Below, one piece after another: positions 43,893-52,420 of a stretch of 64,000 nt of DNA. The stretch's first letter is position 1. The number at the start of each line of letters is the position of its first letter. Position numbers and translations under genes: made by a program. Source of the stretch: Tenacibaculum agarivorans (GTDB taxonomy: Bacteria; Bacteroidota; Bacteroidia; Flavobacteriales; Flavobacteriaceae); NCBI RefSeq assembly GCF_001936575.1, contig NZ_MSMP01000023.1, positions 1 to 64,000 on the forward strand, read 5' to 3'. Below the pieces are notes generated by a model. That model saw only the letters and a list, made by a program, of their open reading frames with translations. It did no database searches and was not told the origin of the DNA.

Positions 43893-44609
43893 TTAAATCG
43901 CTGTAATATAAAAAAATGCCTCACCTGAATTATCCGTCATCAACAATCGGTTAGCCTCTTCATGTATTTGCATCCCTCCATTTTCAAGAATTATTTTTCG
44001 TGTTTTTTGTATATCTCTTACACCAAATGATGACACCCAATATTCATATTTTCCTTTGTATGCATTATCAATTTCTAACATATCAGATATATGCTGGTTA
44101 TCACTAAAAATTTGATAGGCTCCATTATTTGATTTTCTGAATTGCCAATCGAAAATACCTTCATAAAAAGAAATAACTTTTGTAGTGTCCGATACGTGTA
44201 ATTCATTCCAAACTAAAGTATTTTCTTCATTCTTAGTTCGAGTAGATTCCAGATGATCTCCTTCATAAATAGTAAAACCAGCTCCTAACGTATCTCTAAG
44301 TAACGCTACTTTACCAAAACCAGGTATATCTTGTTCCATTTCAACAATACCGCCTAATTCACGTACTTTATCAATAGTTTCTTTAGCATTGTCTACCTGA
44401 ATGTAAGTCATCCAAAAATGAGGCATTCGCATTTGCTTAAATTTTTCAGGCGTTTCATACAAACCTACTACAGGAATAGTATCATTATAAGCTAAATAGT
44501 ACTCATTGTCTTGATAATATTTCCAACCAAAAACTGCTTCGTAAAATGCAATTGTTTTTTGAGGTGTGTATGTAGATAGATCTGAAAAAATGATATGATT
44601 TGATTTCAT
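43893..44609 (-). CDS. Two-domain VOC (glyoxalase-type) protein
   Basis: A 238-residue protein made of two VOC modules. The first is about 1-120 (TPQKTIAFYEAVFGWKYYQD, then FWMTYIQVDNAKETIDKVRE). The second is about 125-238 (LVWNELHVSDTTKVISFYEG, then YWVSSFGVRDIQKTRK). Such paired modules form metal-dependent lyases, dioxygenases or binding proteins. The substrate is unknown. It is cotranscribed with the hydroxylase upstream, 6 bases away. Confidence 0.8.
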   Translation of the reverse strand: MKSNHIIFSDLSTYTPQKTIAFYEAVFGWKYYQDNEYYLAYNDTIPVVGLYETPEKFKQMRMPHFWMTYIQVDNAKETIDKVRELGGIVEMEQDIPGFGKVALLRDTLGAGFTIYEGDHLESTRTKNEENTLVWNELHVSDTTKVISFYEGIFDWQFRKSNNGAYQIFSDNQHISDMLEIDNAYKGKYEYWVSSFGVRDIQKTRKIILENGGMQIHEEANRLLMTDNSGEAFFYITAI

Positions 44610-44615
44610 CTGTGT

Positions 44616-45494
44616 TTATTTTGATTCCCAACCAGGTGGTTTTATTAAACATAATAACTTATTAATAAACCCCTTGGTTGTTGCTACTTTCTTTCCTAGT
44701 CTTTGCAAACCATGAAAAAAAATCACAAATGGATTATTAGAATTAATAGGCTTATCAATACCATAACGTACGGTTTCTACTTCGGGTTCAAAAGTGCCAA
44801 GAATTCTATCCCAAATGATTAAAATTCCTCCATAATTTTTATCCCAATACTGCCGATTAGAACCATGATGTACTCTGTGATGTGATGGTGTATTAAAAAT
44901 GTATTCTATTGGTTTTGGTAATTTTTTAATCATTTCAGTATGTAATAGTGTTTGAAATACTTGTACAAAAACTTCTGATAATAATACCAAAATTGGATCG
45001 AAACCTAACATTACAATTGGAATCGAAAATAGTAAAGGAAAAACCGCATCTAAAGGTCCAAAACGATAAGCTACAGACATATTGAAATGCGGCGAACTAT
45101 GGTGTACCGTATGTGTTGCCCAACCAATACCGATACGATGCATCATTCGATGATCCCAATAGTAAGCAAAATCAGCCAATAGTACACAACAAATAATTGT
45201 AATCCAATTTAGTGGTAAATGAGGCAAGCTTAAATTATAATGCACCCAAAAGTATAGCTTAGTAGCAAACAAAATACCAATAATATATTCTATGGTAACA
45301 AATGCACCTAAAGTGATGACATTTGCAATAGAGTCAAAAATGACATCCTTAGAGAGTCTATCTTGAATTTTATAGCGAACTAGCTCTACTATAAAAAATG
45401 GTATAATAAGATAAACTAGACTCCAGTCGTTAAAAATAGAAAACCAATATTCAACATCTACCCAGTTCAGTTCTTTATTTAAAAATTCAATCAT
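44616..45494 (-). CDS. Sterol desaturase/fatty acid hydroxylase family protein
   Basis: A 292-residue di-iron membrane enzyme with about four membrane helices. The histidine clusters are clear: YYWDHRMMHRIGIGWATHTV, then HHSSPHFN, and SHHRVHHGSNRQYWD. Members hydroxylate or desaturate lipid chains. The substrate is unknown. It is transcribed with the VOC gene. Confidence 0.88.
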   Translation of the reverse strand: MIEFLNKELNWVDVEYWFSIFNDWSLVYLIIPFFIVELVRYKIQDRLSKDVIFDSIANVITLGAFVTIEYIIGILFATKLYFWVHYNLSLPHLPLNWITIICCVLLADFAYYWDHRMMHRIGIGWATHTVHHSSPHFNMSVAYRFGPLDAVFPLLFSIPIVMLGFDPILVLLSEVFVQVFQTLLHTEMIKKLPKPIEYIFNTPSHHRVHHGSNRQYWDKNYGGILIIWDRILGTFEPEVETVRYGIDKPINSNNPFVIFFHGLQRLGKKVATTKGFINKLLCLIKPPGWESK

Positions 45495-45540
45495 AACCTA
45501 TTATTTTGGAGCGTATTTAATTTATCTACTTTTAGTTTTT

Positions 45541-46005
45541 TTATTGTCGTTTCCATATTTCAGTGTCTTTATAACCATAATAATCATAAGATACATACAA
45601 CTCACTGGATTTCAACTCTAATTTACATGGTATATCATAAATTTTGTTTTTATATGCTACGGAGTATATACCCTTTCCTTTATTATTTATAAAGGATGTT
45701 AAGGTGAAAATTTTAGTGTGATCAGAAGTAAACTGACCTTTTACATCCATTAGTTTTATGGAATACCCTACTAATTTGTTATGCTCCATTTTTAGCTGAT
45801 ACATAACAGATCCTTCTTCTCTGTAGTCCACTTTCCATTTACCTTCCAATGGATGTTTACTAACCTTTATTGTAGTTTCTTCTTTTACTACCTCCTTTTC
45901 TTTGTAGTTAGAAACATTGATGGTATTAGTCTCTAAAAAATGTGGAATTCCAGCTAGTACAATAATAATAAATGTACTAATGCTTATTAACTTTATGTTA
46001 CTCAT
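45541..46005 (-). CDS. Hypothetical membrane-anchored protein
   Basis: A 154-residue protein (start chosen at the third ATG) with one N-terminal membrane helix, LISISTFIIIVLAGIPHFLE, a charged linker, and a small beta domain with LEGKWKVDYREEGSVMYQLK, VGYSIKLMDVKGQFTSDHTK and KLELKSSELYVSYDYYGYKD. The exported domain resembles small lipocalin-like lipoprotein folds, but I cannot assign a family. An ATG at 46032 gives a longer version. Confidence 0.6.
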   Translation of the reverse strand: MSNIKLISISTFIIIVLAGIPHFLETNTINVSNYKEKEVVKEETTIKVSKHPLEGKWKVDYREEGSVMYQLKMEHNKLVGYSIKLMDVKGQFTSDHTKIFTLTSFINNKGKGIYSVAYKNKIYDIPCKLELKSSELYVSYDYYGYKDTEIWKRQ

Positions 46006-46078
46006 AATCATTATATTTTTATGATAGCACAAAGCTAAATGGATGAGAAAACGTTTCTTTTGATCTATATCAAAAAAA

Positions 46079-46642
46079 TCATTTCTCCGCTCTGATTCGA
46101 CTTAATGTTTCTTGTGAGATGCCTAAAAAAGATGCTATCAATCCTAGTTTTACTCGAAGTTCTATTTGAGGGAAATACGATTTTAATAACTCATATTTCT
46201 CTTTTGCTGAAAGAAACGACCAACTCATTGAAAATTGATCTATAAACACCAGCATTTCTTCAGCTAATAAACGTGCAAAGTTCCCAAAAGATGGAAAATC
46301 TGCTATGAGTTTTTGATAATTTTTATACGTTATTCGATACAATGTACAATCTTCTAAACATTCTATAGTTTCCGAACTTGGTTTTTGCATATAAAAACCA
46401 GACCAAGCCGTAACAAATTGTTCTTCTGTATAAAACCAGGAGCTTATTTGTCGACCATCATGATAGTAATAATTGTGTAACACGCCTTCTTCTATAAAAT
46501 ACAAGTAATGCGCTACTGCACCTTCTTTTAAAAGTAGGTCTCCTTTTTTAGCTTCTACTAATTCAAAACAACTGCTAATTTCATTCCTTAAATCAGAAGA
46601 AATATAAGCGCGTTCAGCAATGTATTTTAATAGGTTTTCCAT
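46079..46642 (-). CDS. Crp/Fnr family regulator
   Basis: A 187-residue transcription factor. Residues about 10-120 form the cyclic-nucleotide-binding-like barrel (KKGDLLLKEGAVAHYLYFIE, YYHDGRQISSWFYTEEQFVT). The C-terminal helix-turn-helix reads LGLIASFLGISQETLSRIRA. The SETIECLEDCTLYRI stretch is typical of the Bacteroidetes branch, whose ligands are mostly unknown. It stands alone, 74 bases downstream of the 46005 gene start. Confidence 0.88.
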   Translation of the reverse strand: MENLLKYIAERAYISSDLRNEISSCFELVEAKKGDLLLKEGAVAHYLYFIEEGVLHNYYYHDGRQISSWFYTEEQFVTAWSGFYMQKPSSETIECLEDCTLYRITYKNYQKLIADFPSFGNFARLLAEEMLVFIDQFSMSWSFLSAKEKYELLKSYFPQIELRVKLGLIASFLGISQETLSRIRAEK

Positions 46643-46717
46643 TTTACGAAATGGGTTTATAACTAATGAATGTTATTATTTAATACTCTTTTGTTTGTTT
46701 TTTCTAAATAATTACTA

Positions 46718-47233
46718 TCATGTATTAACAACTCTTATTATTTCTTTAATCTCTTTTTCTTCTTTTGAACAAAAGATAAAAAAATCTCCATTTATAATAA
46801 TACTATCTGGGTTAATATCTTCGACTTCTTTCCAGAATGTTTTTTGTATTTCAATTTTATATGTAGTAGAGTCAGAAACGTCTTGATCTCTTAAAGTAAA
46901 TCCACCATAATTTACGAAGTCAGTCATTTTTTCAAACTCAGCTTTCTTCTTAAATATACACCATTGATCATAACATTCATATATAGGTTCATCTAGTTCT
47001 TGTTGGTTTAGTATTGGTGAGTAACTTATTTCTCCCTTTTTATACCAATTCCTTTTTAATTCGCTTTCTGATGGAATAAAAACACATCCATCAAATGCTA
47101 CTATCCCAATATATCTATCAATTAGTAAATTAGGTAAACTCCTTACAAGATCAATTAAGTTAAAATCAGCAGAACTGAATTCAATCCAAAAATAACTTTC
47201 TTTGCTTCCTGTTTCATAACTGATTTTACTCAT
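46718..47233 (-). CDS. Hypothetical protein
   Basis: A 171-residue protein (start at the second ATG, MSKISYETGSKESYFW). It is acidic, with aromatic-rich segments such as NLLIDRYIGIVAFDGCVFIP, YECYDQWCIFKKKAEFEKMT and IINGDFFIFCSKEEKEIKE. There is no signal peptide. I do not recognise the family. The gene is 6 bases after the 47252 gene's stop, so the pair may form an operon. Confidence 0.55.
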   Translation of the reverse strand: MSKISYETGSKESYFWIEFSSADFNLIDLVRSLPNLLIDRYIGIVAFDGCVFIPSESELKRNWYKKGEISYSPILNQQELDEPIYECYDQWCIFKKKAEFEKMTDFVNYGGFTLRDQDVSDSTTYKIEIQKTFWKEVEDINPDSIIINGDFFIFCSKEEKEIKEIIRVVNT

Positions 47234-47251
47234 AATTATTAGCAATATTTG

Positions 47252-48010
47252 TTAATGCACATCTATTCCATCAAAAAATATTTCAGAAATAACGGTGTCT
47301 TTATATTTTTCTCCTTTGTACACTTCTAGTATTTCAAAGCTAATTTTCCATTTGGGACGTGTTTTTAGCTTTTCATAATCTTCTCTGTCAGCATAACCTA
47401 TAGGCTTTTTAAACTTGACAGCTTGTAATGCATACGTATCTTTTAAGTGTATGATACCATAAACCTCATCATTAATTGATAATTTCAATTTTTTAACGCG
47501 AGAATTTGCTTTCCAAGCTTTAGTACTCTTTACATAACCATTAGCTATTTTAATAGTGGTTACTCTTGGGTGATTAGGTGCAAATACAAACTCTATTTTT
47601 TCTCCAATTCCATAATCGTTTTTACCTTCAACCCAAGCAGTTTGATAACTAAAATCAGTTAAATTCTTGGCTTTGTAATCTATTTTTCCGTTTGGGGCAA
47701 GCTCAGAAGAAGTAGTTACTGTATAATCACCTGCACCACAATACCAACTACAACCTGCTCCTTCAATATCCCACATAGACATATACGTTTCATCATATCT
47801 TTCAAAAAGTTTGGTTTCTTTAGCTGTGAGGTTATCCCAACTCTTTTTTTCAGATTCCAGATCTTTTAATAATTGTTCTCTTTGCTTCCATTCATTTTGG
47901 ACTTGTATTCCAAAATCGAAATCCATTTCAATTGTGGTTTCTAGTTCTTTTATACTTTGAGAGAAAGAAGACAAATTAATCAGTAAATATAATAGTGCAA
48001 TTTTTTTCAT
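47252..48010 (-). CDS. Exported protein with NADase-type glycan-binding domain
   Basis: A 252-residue protein with a signal peptide (KKIALLYLLINLSSFSQS), a helical region (about 25-75) and a discoidin-like domain: NLTDFSYQTAWVEGKNDYGI, then GEKIEFVFAPNHPRVTTIKI, then ISFEILEVYKGEKYKDTVIS. This resembles the NADase-type glycan-binding domain found in many Bacteroidetes and immune-related exported proteins. Two cysteines in GAGCSWYCGAGDY may form a disulfide. The start is taken at the second ATG. Confidence 0.72.
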   Translation of the reverse strand: MKKIALLYLLINLSSFSQSIKELETTIEMDFDFGIQVQNEWKQREQLLKDLESEKKSWDNLTAKETKLFERYDETYMSMWDIEGAGCSWYCGAGDYTVTTSSELAPNGKIDYKAKNLTDFSYQTAWVEGKNDYGIGEKIEFVFAPNHPRVTTIKIANGYVKSTKAWKANSRVKKLKLSINDEVYGIIHLKDTYALQAVKFKKPIGYADREDYEKLKTRPKWKISFEILEVYKGEKYKDTVISEIFFDGIDVH

Positions 48011-48149
48011 ATGATCCATAATTATCCAATGCTACTTTATTTCAAAAACATTAAATGTTTCTAAAAGTTTTCATCTTATTATTAGTTCCAAATTTAGAAA
48101 ACCAAGTTTAAATTAAATAATTGAGATACTAGTTTTTAGCTTTATCAAC

Positions 48150-48851
48150 TTATTTTCCTAATGTTTTATTTATAAATTCAATAATTATTGGGCTTGGGTT
48201 TTCTTCTGATGATGTTAAGGCTGGTTGAAATAACGTACCTACAAAAAATGGGTGTGTTTTTATTTCAAATGAACGAAATTGATCTTCTTCTGATTTTGAG
48301 GTGAATGTTAAACCATGTTGAATTAGTACATCTATATATTTTTCATTAACTCCAAAGCTGCAATAGTATTTTCCTAAAATTTTATCTGCTCCAATAATCT
48401 TACTTAACAAACTATCTTTATTAAGAATAGCTAAAGTTTCTTGTTCTCCTATTAATGAACAAGATAATTTTTTAATGAGTAGGTCTGAACTATCGGGATT
48501 TGTTTCTTCATGATCTGCATTCTCAATTTTACATACGTTTTTTCCAAACTCAATAATCATATGTTGAAATCCTCCACAATTGCCAAGCGTTGGAATGTTA
48601 TTTTCTCTTGCATATTGTATGGCATCTAAAACCTTTTCCATATTTCTATATGGACTTCCTGGTGCTATCCAAAGTCCTTTATAATCGTTCTTTTCAAAAA
48701 CAATTTTTGAGTCAAAAATATCTGTCCCTATCCAGTCAAATTGGATTTCTTGTTGTAAATATTTTTGAATTTGCCTTGTGCTGTTGTTAAGTGAATGAAG
48801 TGTTGAGTGAACGGGATTGAAGTCTCCAAGAATTGCTATCTTATGAATCAT
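48150..48851 (-). CDS. CTP-synthase-C-terminal-related glutamine amidotransferase
   Basis: A 233-residue stand-alone class I GATase domain. The nucleophile elbow reads GNCGGFQHM and the catalytic His-containing segment reads HPFFVGTLFQPAL. This matches the group called CTP synthase C-terminal region-related proteins, some of which are selenoproteins; here the nucleophile is an ordinary cysteine codon. No synthase domain is attached, so the ammonia acceptor is unknown. It is transcribed alone. Confidence 0.85.
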   Translation of the reverse strand: MIHKIAILGDFNPVHSTLHSLNNSTRQIQKYLQQEIQFDWIGTDIFDSKIVFEKNDYKGLWIAPGSPYRNMEKVLDAIQYARENNIPTLGNCGGFQHMIIEFGKNVCKIENADHEETNPDSSDLLIKKLSCSLIGEQETLAILNKDSLLSKIIGADKILGKYYCSFGVNEKYIDVLIQHGLTFTSKSEEDQFRSFEIKTHPFFVGTLFQPALTSSEENPSPIIIEFINKTLGK

Positions 48852-48969
48852 TGATTTATGGTTGAGCTGTTATTAGTGATCACAATTAAAGGGATCTAAT
48901 ATACCTATTTTTTGTAGGCAAAAAACACTTTTAATCAGTCTTAACAATTCTTTATCAATTGACTAGTTT

Positions 48970-49305
48970 TTAGTCTATTTCTATATATTCTGATTTTCCT
49001 CCAGATAAATCTCCATTCAACCAATTCCAGTCAAATTCTAATTTCAGTTTCCCGTTTTTTGTTTCTGAAACTATTCCTTTAGATTCTCCTGCTTTCAATT
49101 CTCCACTTGTAGTTAAGCATTGATACAGGATTTCTATTTTTTGACCTTCAATTTGTTTTCCTATAATGAGCCCTTCTTCTATTGGACCTCCTTTATATTT
49201 TCCTGTTATTTTAGTTCCATTCTGAGCATAGTGAAAAACTGTTTCATTTGATGATAATCCATTTTTATTTTCAGCGGTCACAAATTTTTTGCCATCAAGA
49301 TTCAT
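48970..49305 (-). CDS. Small beta-rich protein (N-acetylglutamate-synthase-like annotation)
   Basis: A 111-residue soluble protein, MNLDGKKFVTAENKNGLSSN, with FHYAQNGTKITGKYKGGPIE and LKLEFDWNWLNGDLSGGKSE. Its layout resembles small proteins that databases often label n-acetylglutamate synthase without evidence for that activity. It overlaps the DinB-like gene by 11 bases and is probably translated with it. Confidence 0.6.
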   Translation of the reverse strand: MNLDGKKFVTAENKNGLSSNETVFHYAQNGTKITGKYKGGPIEEGLIIGKQIEGQKIEILYQCLTTSGELKAGESKGIVSETKNGKLKLEFDWNWLNGDLSGGKSEYIEID

Positions 49306-49780
49306 TAGAGTTTAAATTTTTAATTCGTTTTTTTATTAAAATGATTTGTCCCAGATGATAGTACGTGTGCTCTATCATTGCATCAATATTTCTGTAATAA
49401 GTTCCATATTTTTTATCGACAAAGTCGTCCTGTATTTTTTCTTCAGGCATTTTTTCAACAAGATCAATAAACTTCTCTGCATCAGCACAGAATTTATTGA
49501 CTAATTCTAGCCAATTCTGCTCTGATTCTATCGGCGGGGCATCAAAACTGAATTTATCTCGTATATCTAGCGTTCCTCCTTCTAAAACTTTTGCTACTCC
49601 AGCTATATAATAATCAATATGAAAAGTTAAATCAGCTATCGTATTAAAATCATCCACTTTTTGAATTGCATGTTGCCAATCTACATCAATAATTTGTGCT
49701 TTAAAATTAGTCCCTAAAACCCATTTTCCTTCAGTAAAAATTTCCTTCAATCGATTCGCTAAGTATATATTGAGTTTCAT
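49295..49780 (-). CDS. DinB/YfiT-like four-helix protein
   Basis: A 161-residue four-helix-bundle protein with histidines placed like the DinB/YfiT metal site: LTFHIDYYIAGVAK in one helix and HTYYHLGQIILIKKR in another. Such proteins act as metal-dependent transferases or thiol-transfer enzymes, and some are stress-induced. The C terminus overlaps the next gene. Confidence 0.7.
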   Translation of the reverse strand: MKLNIYLANRLKEIFTEGKWVLGTNFKAQIIDVDWQHAIQKVDDFNTIADLTFHIDYYIAGVAKVLEGGTLDIRDKFSFDAPPIESEQNWLELVNKFCADAEKFIDLVEKMPEEKIQDDFVDKKYGTYYRNIDAMIEHTYYHLGQIILIKKRIKNLNSNES

Positions 49781-49863
49781 TTTAATTGCCTAATTTTTTG
49801 AATAATGAATTATAATAGATTTATCTACTATTTTTCTGTTTACAATATAGTTTAATTCTAGTA

Positions 49864-49897
49864 AAAAACGGCTGGAGCTTAACCCCAAACCGTTTTT
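49864..49897 (-). terminator. Terminator after the 49937 gene
   Basis: AAAAACGG (49864-49871) pairs with CCGTTTTT (49890-49897), with further partial pairing inside. It lies just after the minus-strand stop at 49937 and is followed by T on that strand. Confidence 0.6.
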
Positions 49898-49936
49898 AAT
49901 CACTACATTCTACGATAATATACTCTTCTATATTTT

Positions 49937-50638
49937 TTATGGAAATAATGTGAAATGTGTATAAAAGACCTCCTCTCTTTCAGATTTCAACATATTCATT
50001 TTATTAAACTTGTCTGCTTTTTTAGGATTACTCCATTCTATAATTACAATTTGATTTGGTGCTTTATTTCCTTGTAAGTCTTCATAACCTGCTACAGGTT
50101 GATTTAAGATAATTTTACCTCCATATTTATGAATCATATTTGTTTGAACCATATCTTTTGTCCAGTATGTTTTTACTTCATACATTTTGTTTTGATCCAT
50201 TACCAAATTTTTGTCTTCTTGTATGGCAATCATATGTGCTTTAAATTCATTCCATATTGGTGTTCTTAATTTTTTCAATTGCTCAGGTGTATAATCACTC
50301 ATAAAAGCTTGGATAGATTGCATATTTGGCCATTTGAACAATCCGATAAAGTTATTAGGTTTGAAGTTATTGGCTTTCACAACATCATCTATATGAAGTT
50401 GACCTAGAGGTGTGAATCCGTTTTTCATTGCAGAAGGCATTATTTTCCCAAAGTAATCTTGTAGTAGCTTTTCTTTACCTTTCTTTTGATCAGCTATAGC
50501 TACTAAAAATAATTCTCCTTTTTTTAGTGTTATGGTATGTGTTTTTGGCATTGTTGAATTCGCTACTTTCATTTTCTGTGCATGACAAGCAGACATAATG
50601 ATTAATGCTACGGTTATAATTGATAATCGTGTTTTCAT
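49937..50638 (-). CDS. Lipoprotein with dimeric alpha/beta-barrel-like domains
   Basis: A 233-residue lipoprotein (signal LSIITVALIIMSAC, lipobox cysteine at 18). The body has two ferredoxin-like halves: LFLVAIADQKKGKEKLLQDY with FIGLFKWPNMQSIQAFMSDY, and NQIVIIEWSNPKKADKFNKM. This resembles DUF1330- or ABM-type domains. It follows the 50650 gene by 11 bases in the TetR-linked operon. Confidence 0.7.
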   Translation of the reverse strand: MKTRLSIITVALIIMSACHAQKMKVANSTMPKTHTITLKKGELFLVAIADQKKGKEKLLQDYFGKIMPSAMKNGFTPLGQLHIDDVVKANNFKPNNFIGLFKWPNMQSIQAFMSDYTPEQLKKLRTPIWNEFKAHMIAIQEDKNLVMDQNKMYEVKTYWTKDMVQTNMIHKYGGKIILNQPVAGYEDLQGNKAPNQIVIIEWSNPKKADKFNKMNMLKSEREEVFYTHFTLFP

Positions 50639-50649
50639 AATAATTGGAT

Positions 50650-51099
50650 TTATTTTTTAATTGAAATGGTTACTATTGGATCATTTTTAGATGGAGTACC
50701 ATGCCAGTTCCAGTTTCCTGTTGCCGATCCATCATCATTAAAAGTTAGATGTGTATTTACAGCAAACAAGAATTGTCCATTAACCTTTGTGGTGCATGTA
50801 CCCTTGTAAATTCCATCTTTGTCTTTATTAAGTAAGCTTATTATATCTCTTATTTCATTACCGTTTTTATATGAGTATAAAGCTGTTAGTTGATTGTTAT
50901 TTAGTGCTACACGATCTATAGAAACGGTACCTATGGTTTCTATATAATAATTGAATTGTTTAAAGTGTTTTTGGTAGTGTACTGCTCCATCTATTGCTGT
51001 ATTTAGAATCATATTATTTTTTGGTGTTGGGTGTGGGTTAGTGAATGAGAAAAATGTTAGTCCTATTAAAATTATGACCAGTGTTATTTTGTTTTTCAT
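50650..51099 (-). CDS. Small exported protein of unknown function
   Basis: A 149-residue protein with a signal peptide (ITLVIILIGLTFFSFTNPH) and a small beta domain (VHYQKHFKQFNYYIETIGTV, LTFNDDGSATGNWNWHGTPS). I do not recognise the family. It lies between the TetR gene and the lipoprotein, which suggests control by that regulator. Confidence 0.65.
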   Translation of the reverse strand: MKNKITLVIILIGLTFFSFTNPHPTPKNNMILNTAIDGAVHYQKHFKQFNYYIETIGTVSIDRVALNNNQLTALYSYKNGNEIRDIISLLNKDKDGIYKGTCTTKVNGQFLFAVNTHLTFNDDGSATGNWNWHGTPSKNDPIVTISIKK

Positions 51100-51112
51100 G
51101 ATATTGGCAAAT

Positions 51113-51124
51113 TAGACCGTTCTA
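51113..51124. promoter_or_regulatory. Candidate TetR half-operator
   Basis: TAGACCGTTCTA lies between the tetR-like gene and the small exported gene. It carries the same TAGACC hexamer as the palindrome upstream of the regulator, with TCTA as the opposite end. Confidence 0.4.
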
Positions 51125-51146
51125 CTTGTTTTTAGTTTAAATTTTT

Positions 51147-51728
51147 TTATCTCTTTATAAATTCAAAAGAAAGCTTGAACCATACATCCATATAGTCTTT
51201 GTTTCTTAATACTTTCATTCTTGAAAAAGTACCATAAAATCCAGCATGTAGGTATTCTGCAATCTCTAATGCAGTGAATTTAATAGTAATTTCTTCTAAT
51301 TCTTGACCTTTACGAACAACATCAGTCAATATCCTTAGCCAACTCATGAATTGCTCATTCGCTTTTAATGCCATGGTATCGTTGATTCTGCCAATTTCTA
51401 TACTCATATTGTTAACGATACAACCGCTTAGAAAATCATCTTTCTCATTGGTTTCTATCATAAAGCGATAAAAAGACTTGAGAGACTCTAGAGGCGATAC
51501 TTCTGATCTATTGAAAAAACTTTGCATCCACTCCGCATTGGTTTCTCCATAACGCTCAATAACTTTGTAAGCAAAGTCTTCTTTAGATTCAAAAAAATTA
51601 TAGAATGAACCTTTAGGTATACCTGCTTCTTTAAGAATTTTATTTATGCCTACATTATGATATCCATTCTTACGAAGCACATCATAACCGACGTCTAAAA
51701 TTTCTTCTATGTTATGTTTATATCCCAT
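51147..51728 (-). CDS. TetR/AcrR family regulator
   Basis: A 193-residue regulator. The N-terminal DNA-binding region is clear: ILDVGYDVLRKNGYHNVGIN, then KILKEAGIPKGSFYNFFESK. The C-terminal ligand domain is of ordinary length. A palindrome lies just upstream of the gene and a related half-site lies before the two downstream genes, so it probably controls itself and them. Confidence 0.9.
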   Translation of the reverse strand: MGYKHNIEEILDVGYDVLRKNGYHNVGINKILKEAGIPKGSFYNFFESKEDFAYKVIERYGETNAEWMQSFFNRSEVSPLESLKSFYRFMIETNEKDDFLSGCIVNNMSIEIGRINDTMALKANEQFMSWLRILTDVVRKGQELEEITIKFTALEIAEYLHAGFYGTFSRMKVLRNKDYMDVWFKLSFEFIKR

Positions 51729-51761
51729 ATGATGGTATAAAGATAGACAATTTTTTTAATT

Positions 51762-51777
51762 TAGACCAATTGGTTTA
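51762..51777. promoter_or_regulatory. Candidate TetR operator
   Basis: TAGACCAATTGGTTTA is a palindrome with one mismatched pair and a perfect ACCAATTGGT core. It lies 34 bases upstream of the tetR-like start, the usual place for an autoregulatory operator. Confidence 0.65.
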
Positions 51778-51844
51778 ATTTATTTTTAAGGATAATGTTT
51801 TGATCGGTACTTTATTTTATGCATGTATGGCTACAAGTAATCAT

Positions 51845-52054
51845 CTATTTCATTTTCGCAGTATCATTTTTCAGTCGCTTTTTTCCTTGGGTTATCCATA
51901 AAATTGGCCCTATAATTCCGATCATAGAAATTAAAATCCAAGTAATTTTAGACCCATTAAAATTAGTATTTAAAATAAGATAGATTGCTTTACAGGTTGT
52001 GAATATTGACCAAAAACAAACTAAAATTACTACTATTACGATTATCGGATTCAT
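51845..52054 (-). CDS. Small membrane protein (PLDc_N-like)
   Basis: A 69-residue protein with two membrane helices (IIVIVVILVCFWSIFTTCKA and ITWILISMIGIIGPILWITQ). The layout resembles the phospholipase D-nuclease N-terminal module. Its ATG overlaps the stop of the 52051 gene, so the pair is translationally coupled. Confidence 0.7.
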   Translation of the reverse strand: MNPIIVIVVILVCFWSIFTTCKAIYLILNTNFNGSKITWILISMIGIIGPILWITQGKKRLKNDTAKMK

Positions 52055-52416
52055 TTTTGGTTGTTTATCTTAGGTTTATTTAACCACTCTATTTCATACC
52101 CGACTTCTCCTTCTTCTAGTTCTCCTACTTTAAATTCTAAAATTTCAGTTGCTATTTTTTTGAATTCTGTTTTCCATTCAATCCATTCATCCTCTTTCAT
52201 ATTTGCCATAAAATGAAGTCCGCTAGGTTCAACCGATGCGAAAATGGATTTTTCTTCTTCATTATAACTAAACCAATAAGGAAGTCCTATTTCTCCTTTT
52301 CCTTCTTTTCCGAACCCGATCCAACCATTCATTTTTTTATAGATCAAAGGTACTTTATCCCAAATTTCTTGAGGCAAATCATATCTTATATTCAAATTAC
52401 ATTCGTGAAACTCCAT
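52051..52416 (-). CDS. Small soluble protein of unknown function
   Basis: A 121-residue acidic protein with IWDKVPLIYKKMNGWIGFGK, GLPYWFSYNEEEKSIFASVE and EPSGLHFMANMKEDEWIEWK. I do not recognise the family. Small acidic proteins in this kind of array are often immunity proteins. It overlaps the next gene by 4 bases. Confidence 0.6.
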   Translation of the reverse strand: MEFHECNLNIRYDLPQEIWDKVPLIYKKMNGWIGFGKEGKGEIGLPYWFSYNEEEKSIFASVEPSGLHFMANMKEDEWIEWKTEFKKIATEILEFKVGELEEGEVGYEIEWLNKPKINNQK

Positions 52417-52420
52417 TGTA

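Noticed and set aside
48150..48851. Selenocysteine in the GATase
   Set aside because: The codon in GNCGGFQH is an ordinary cysteine codon, not TGA.
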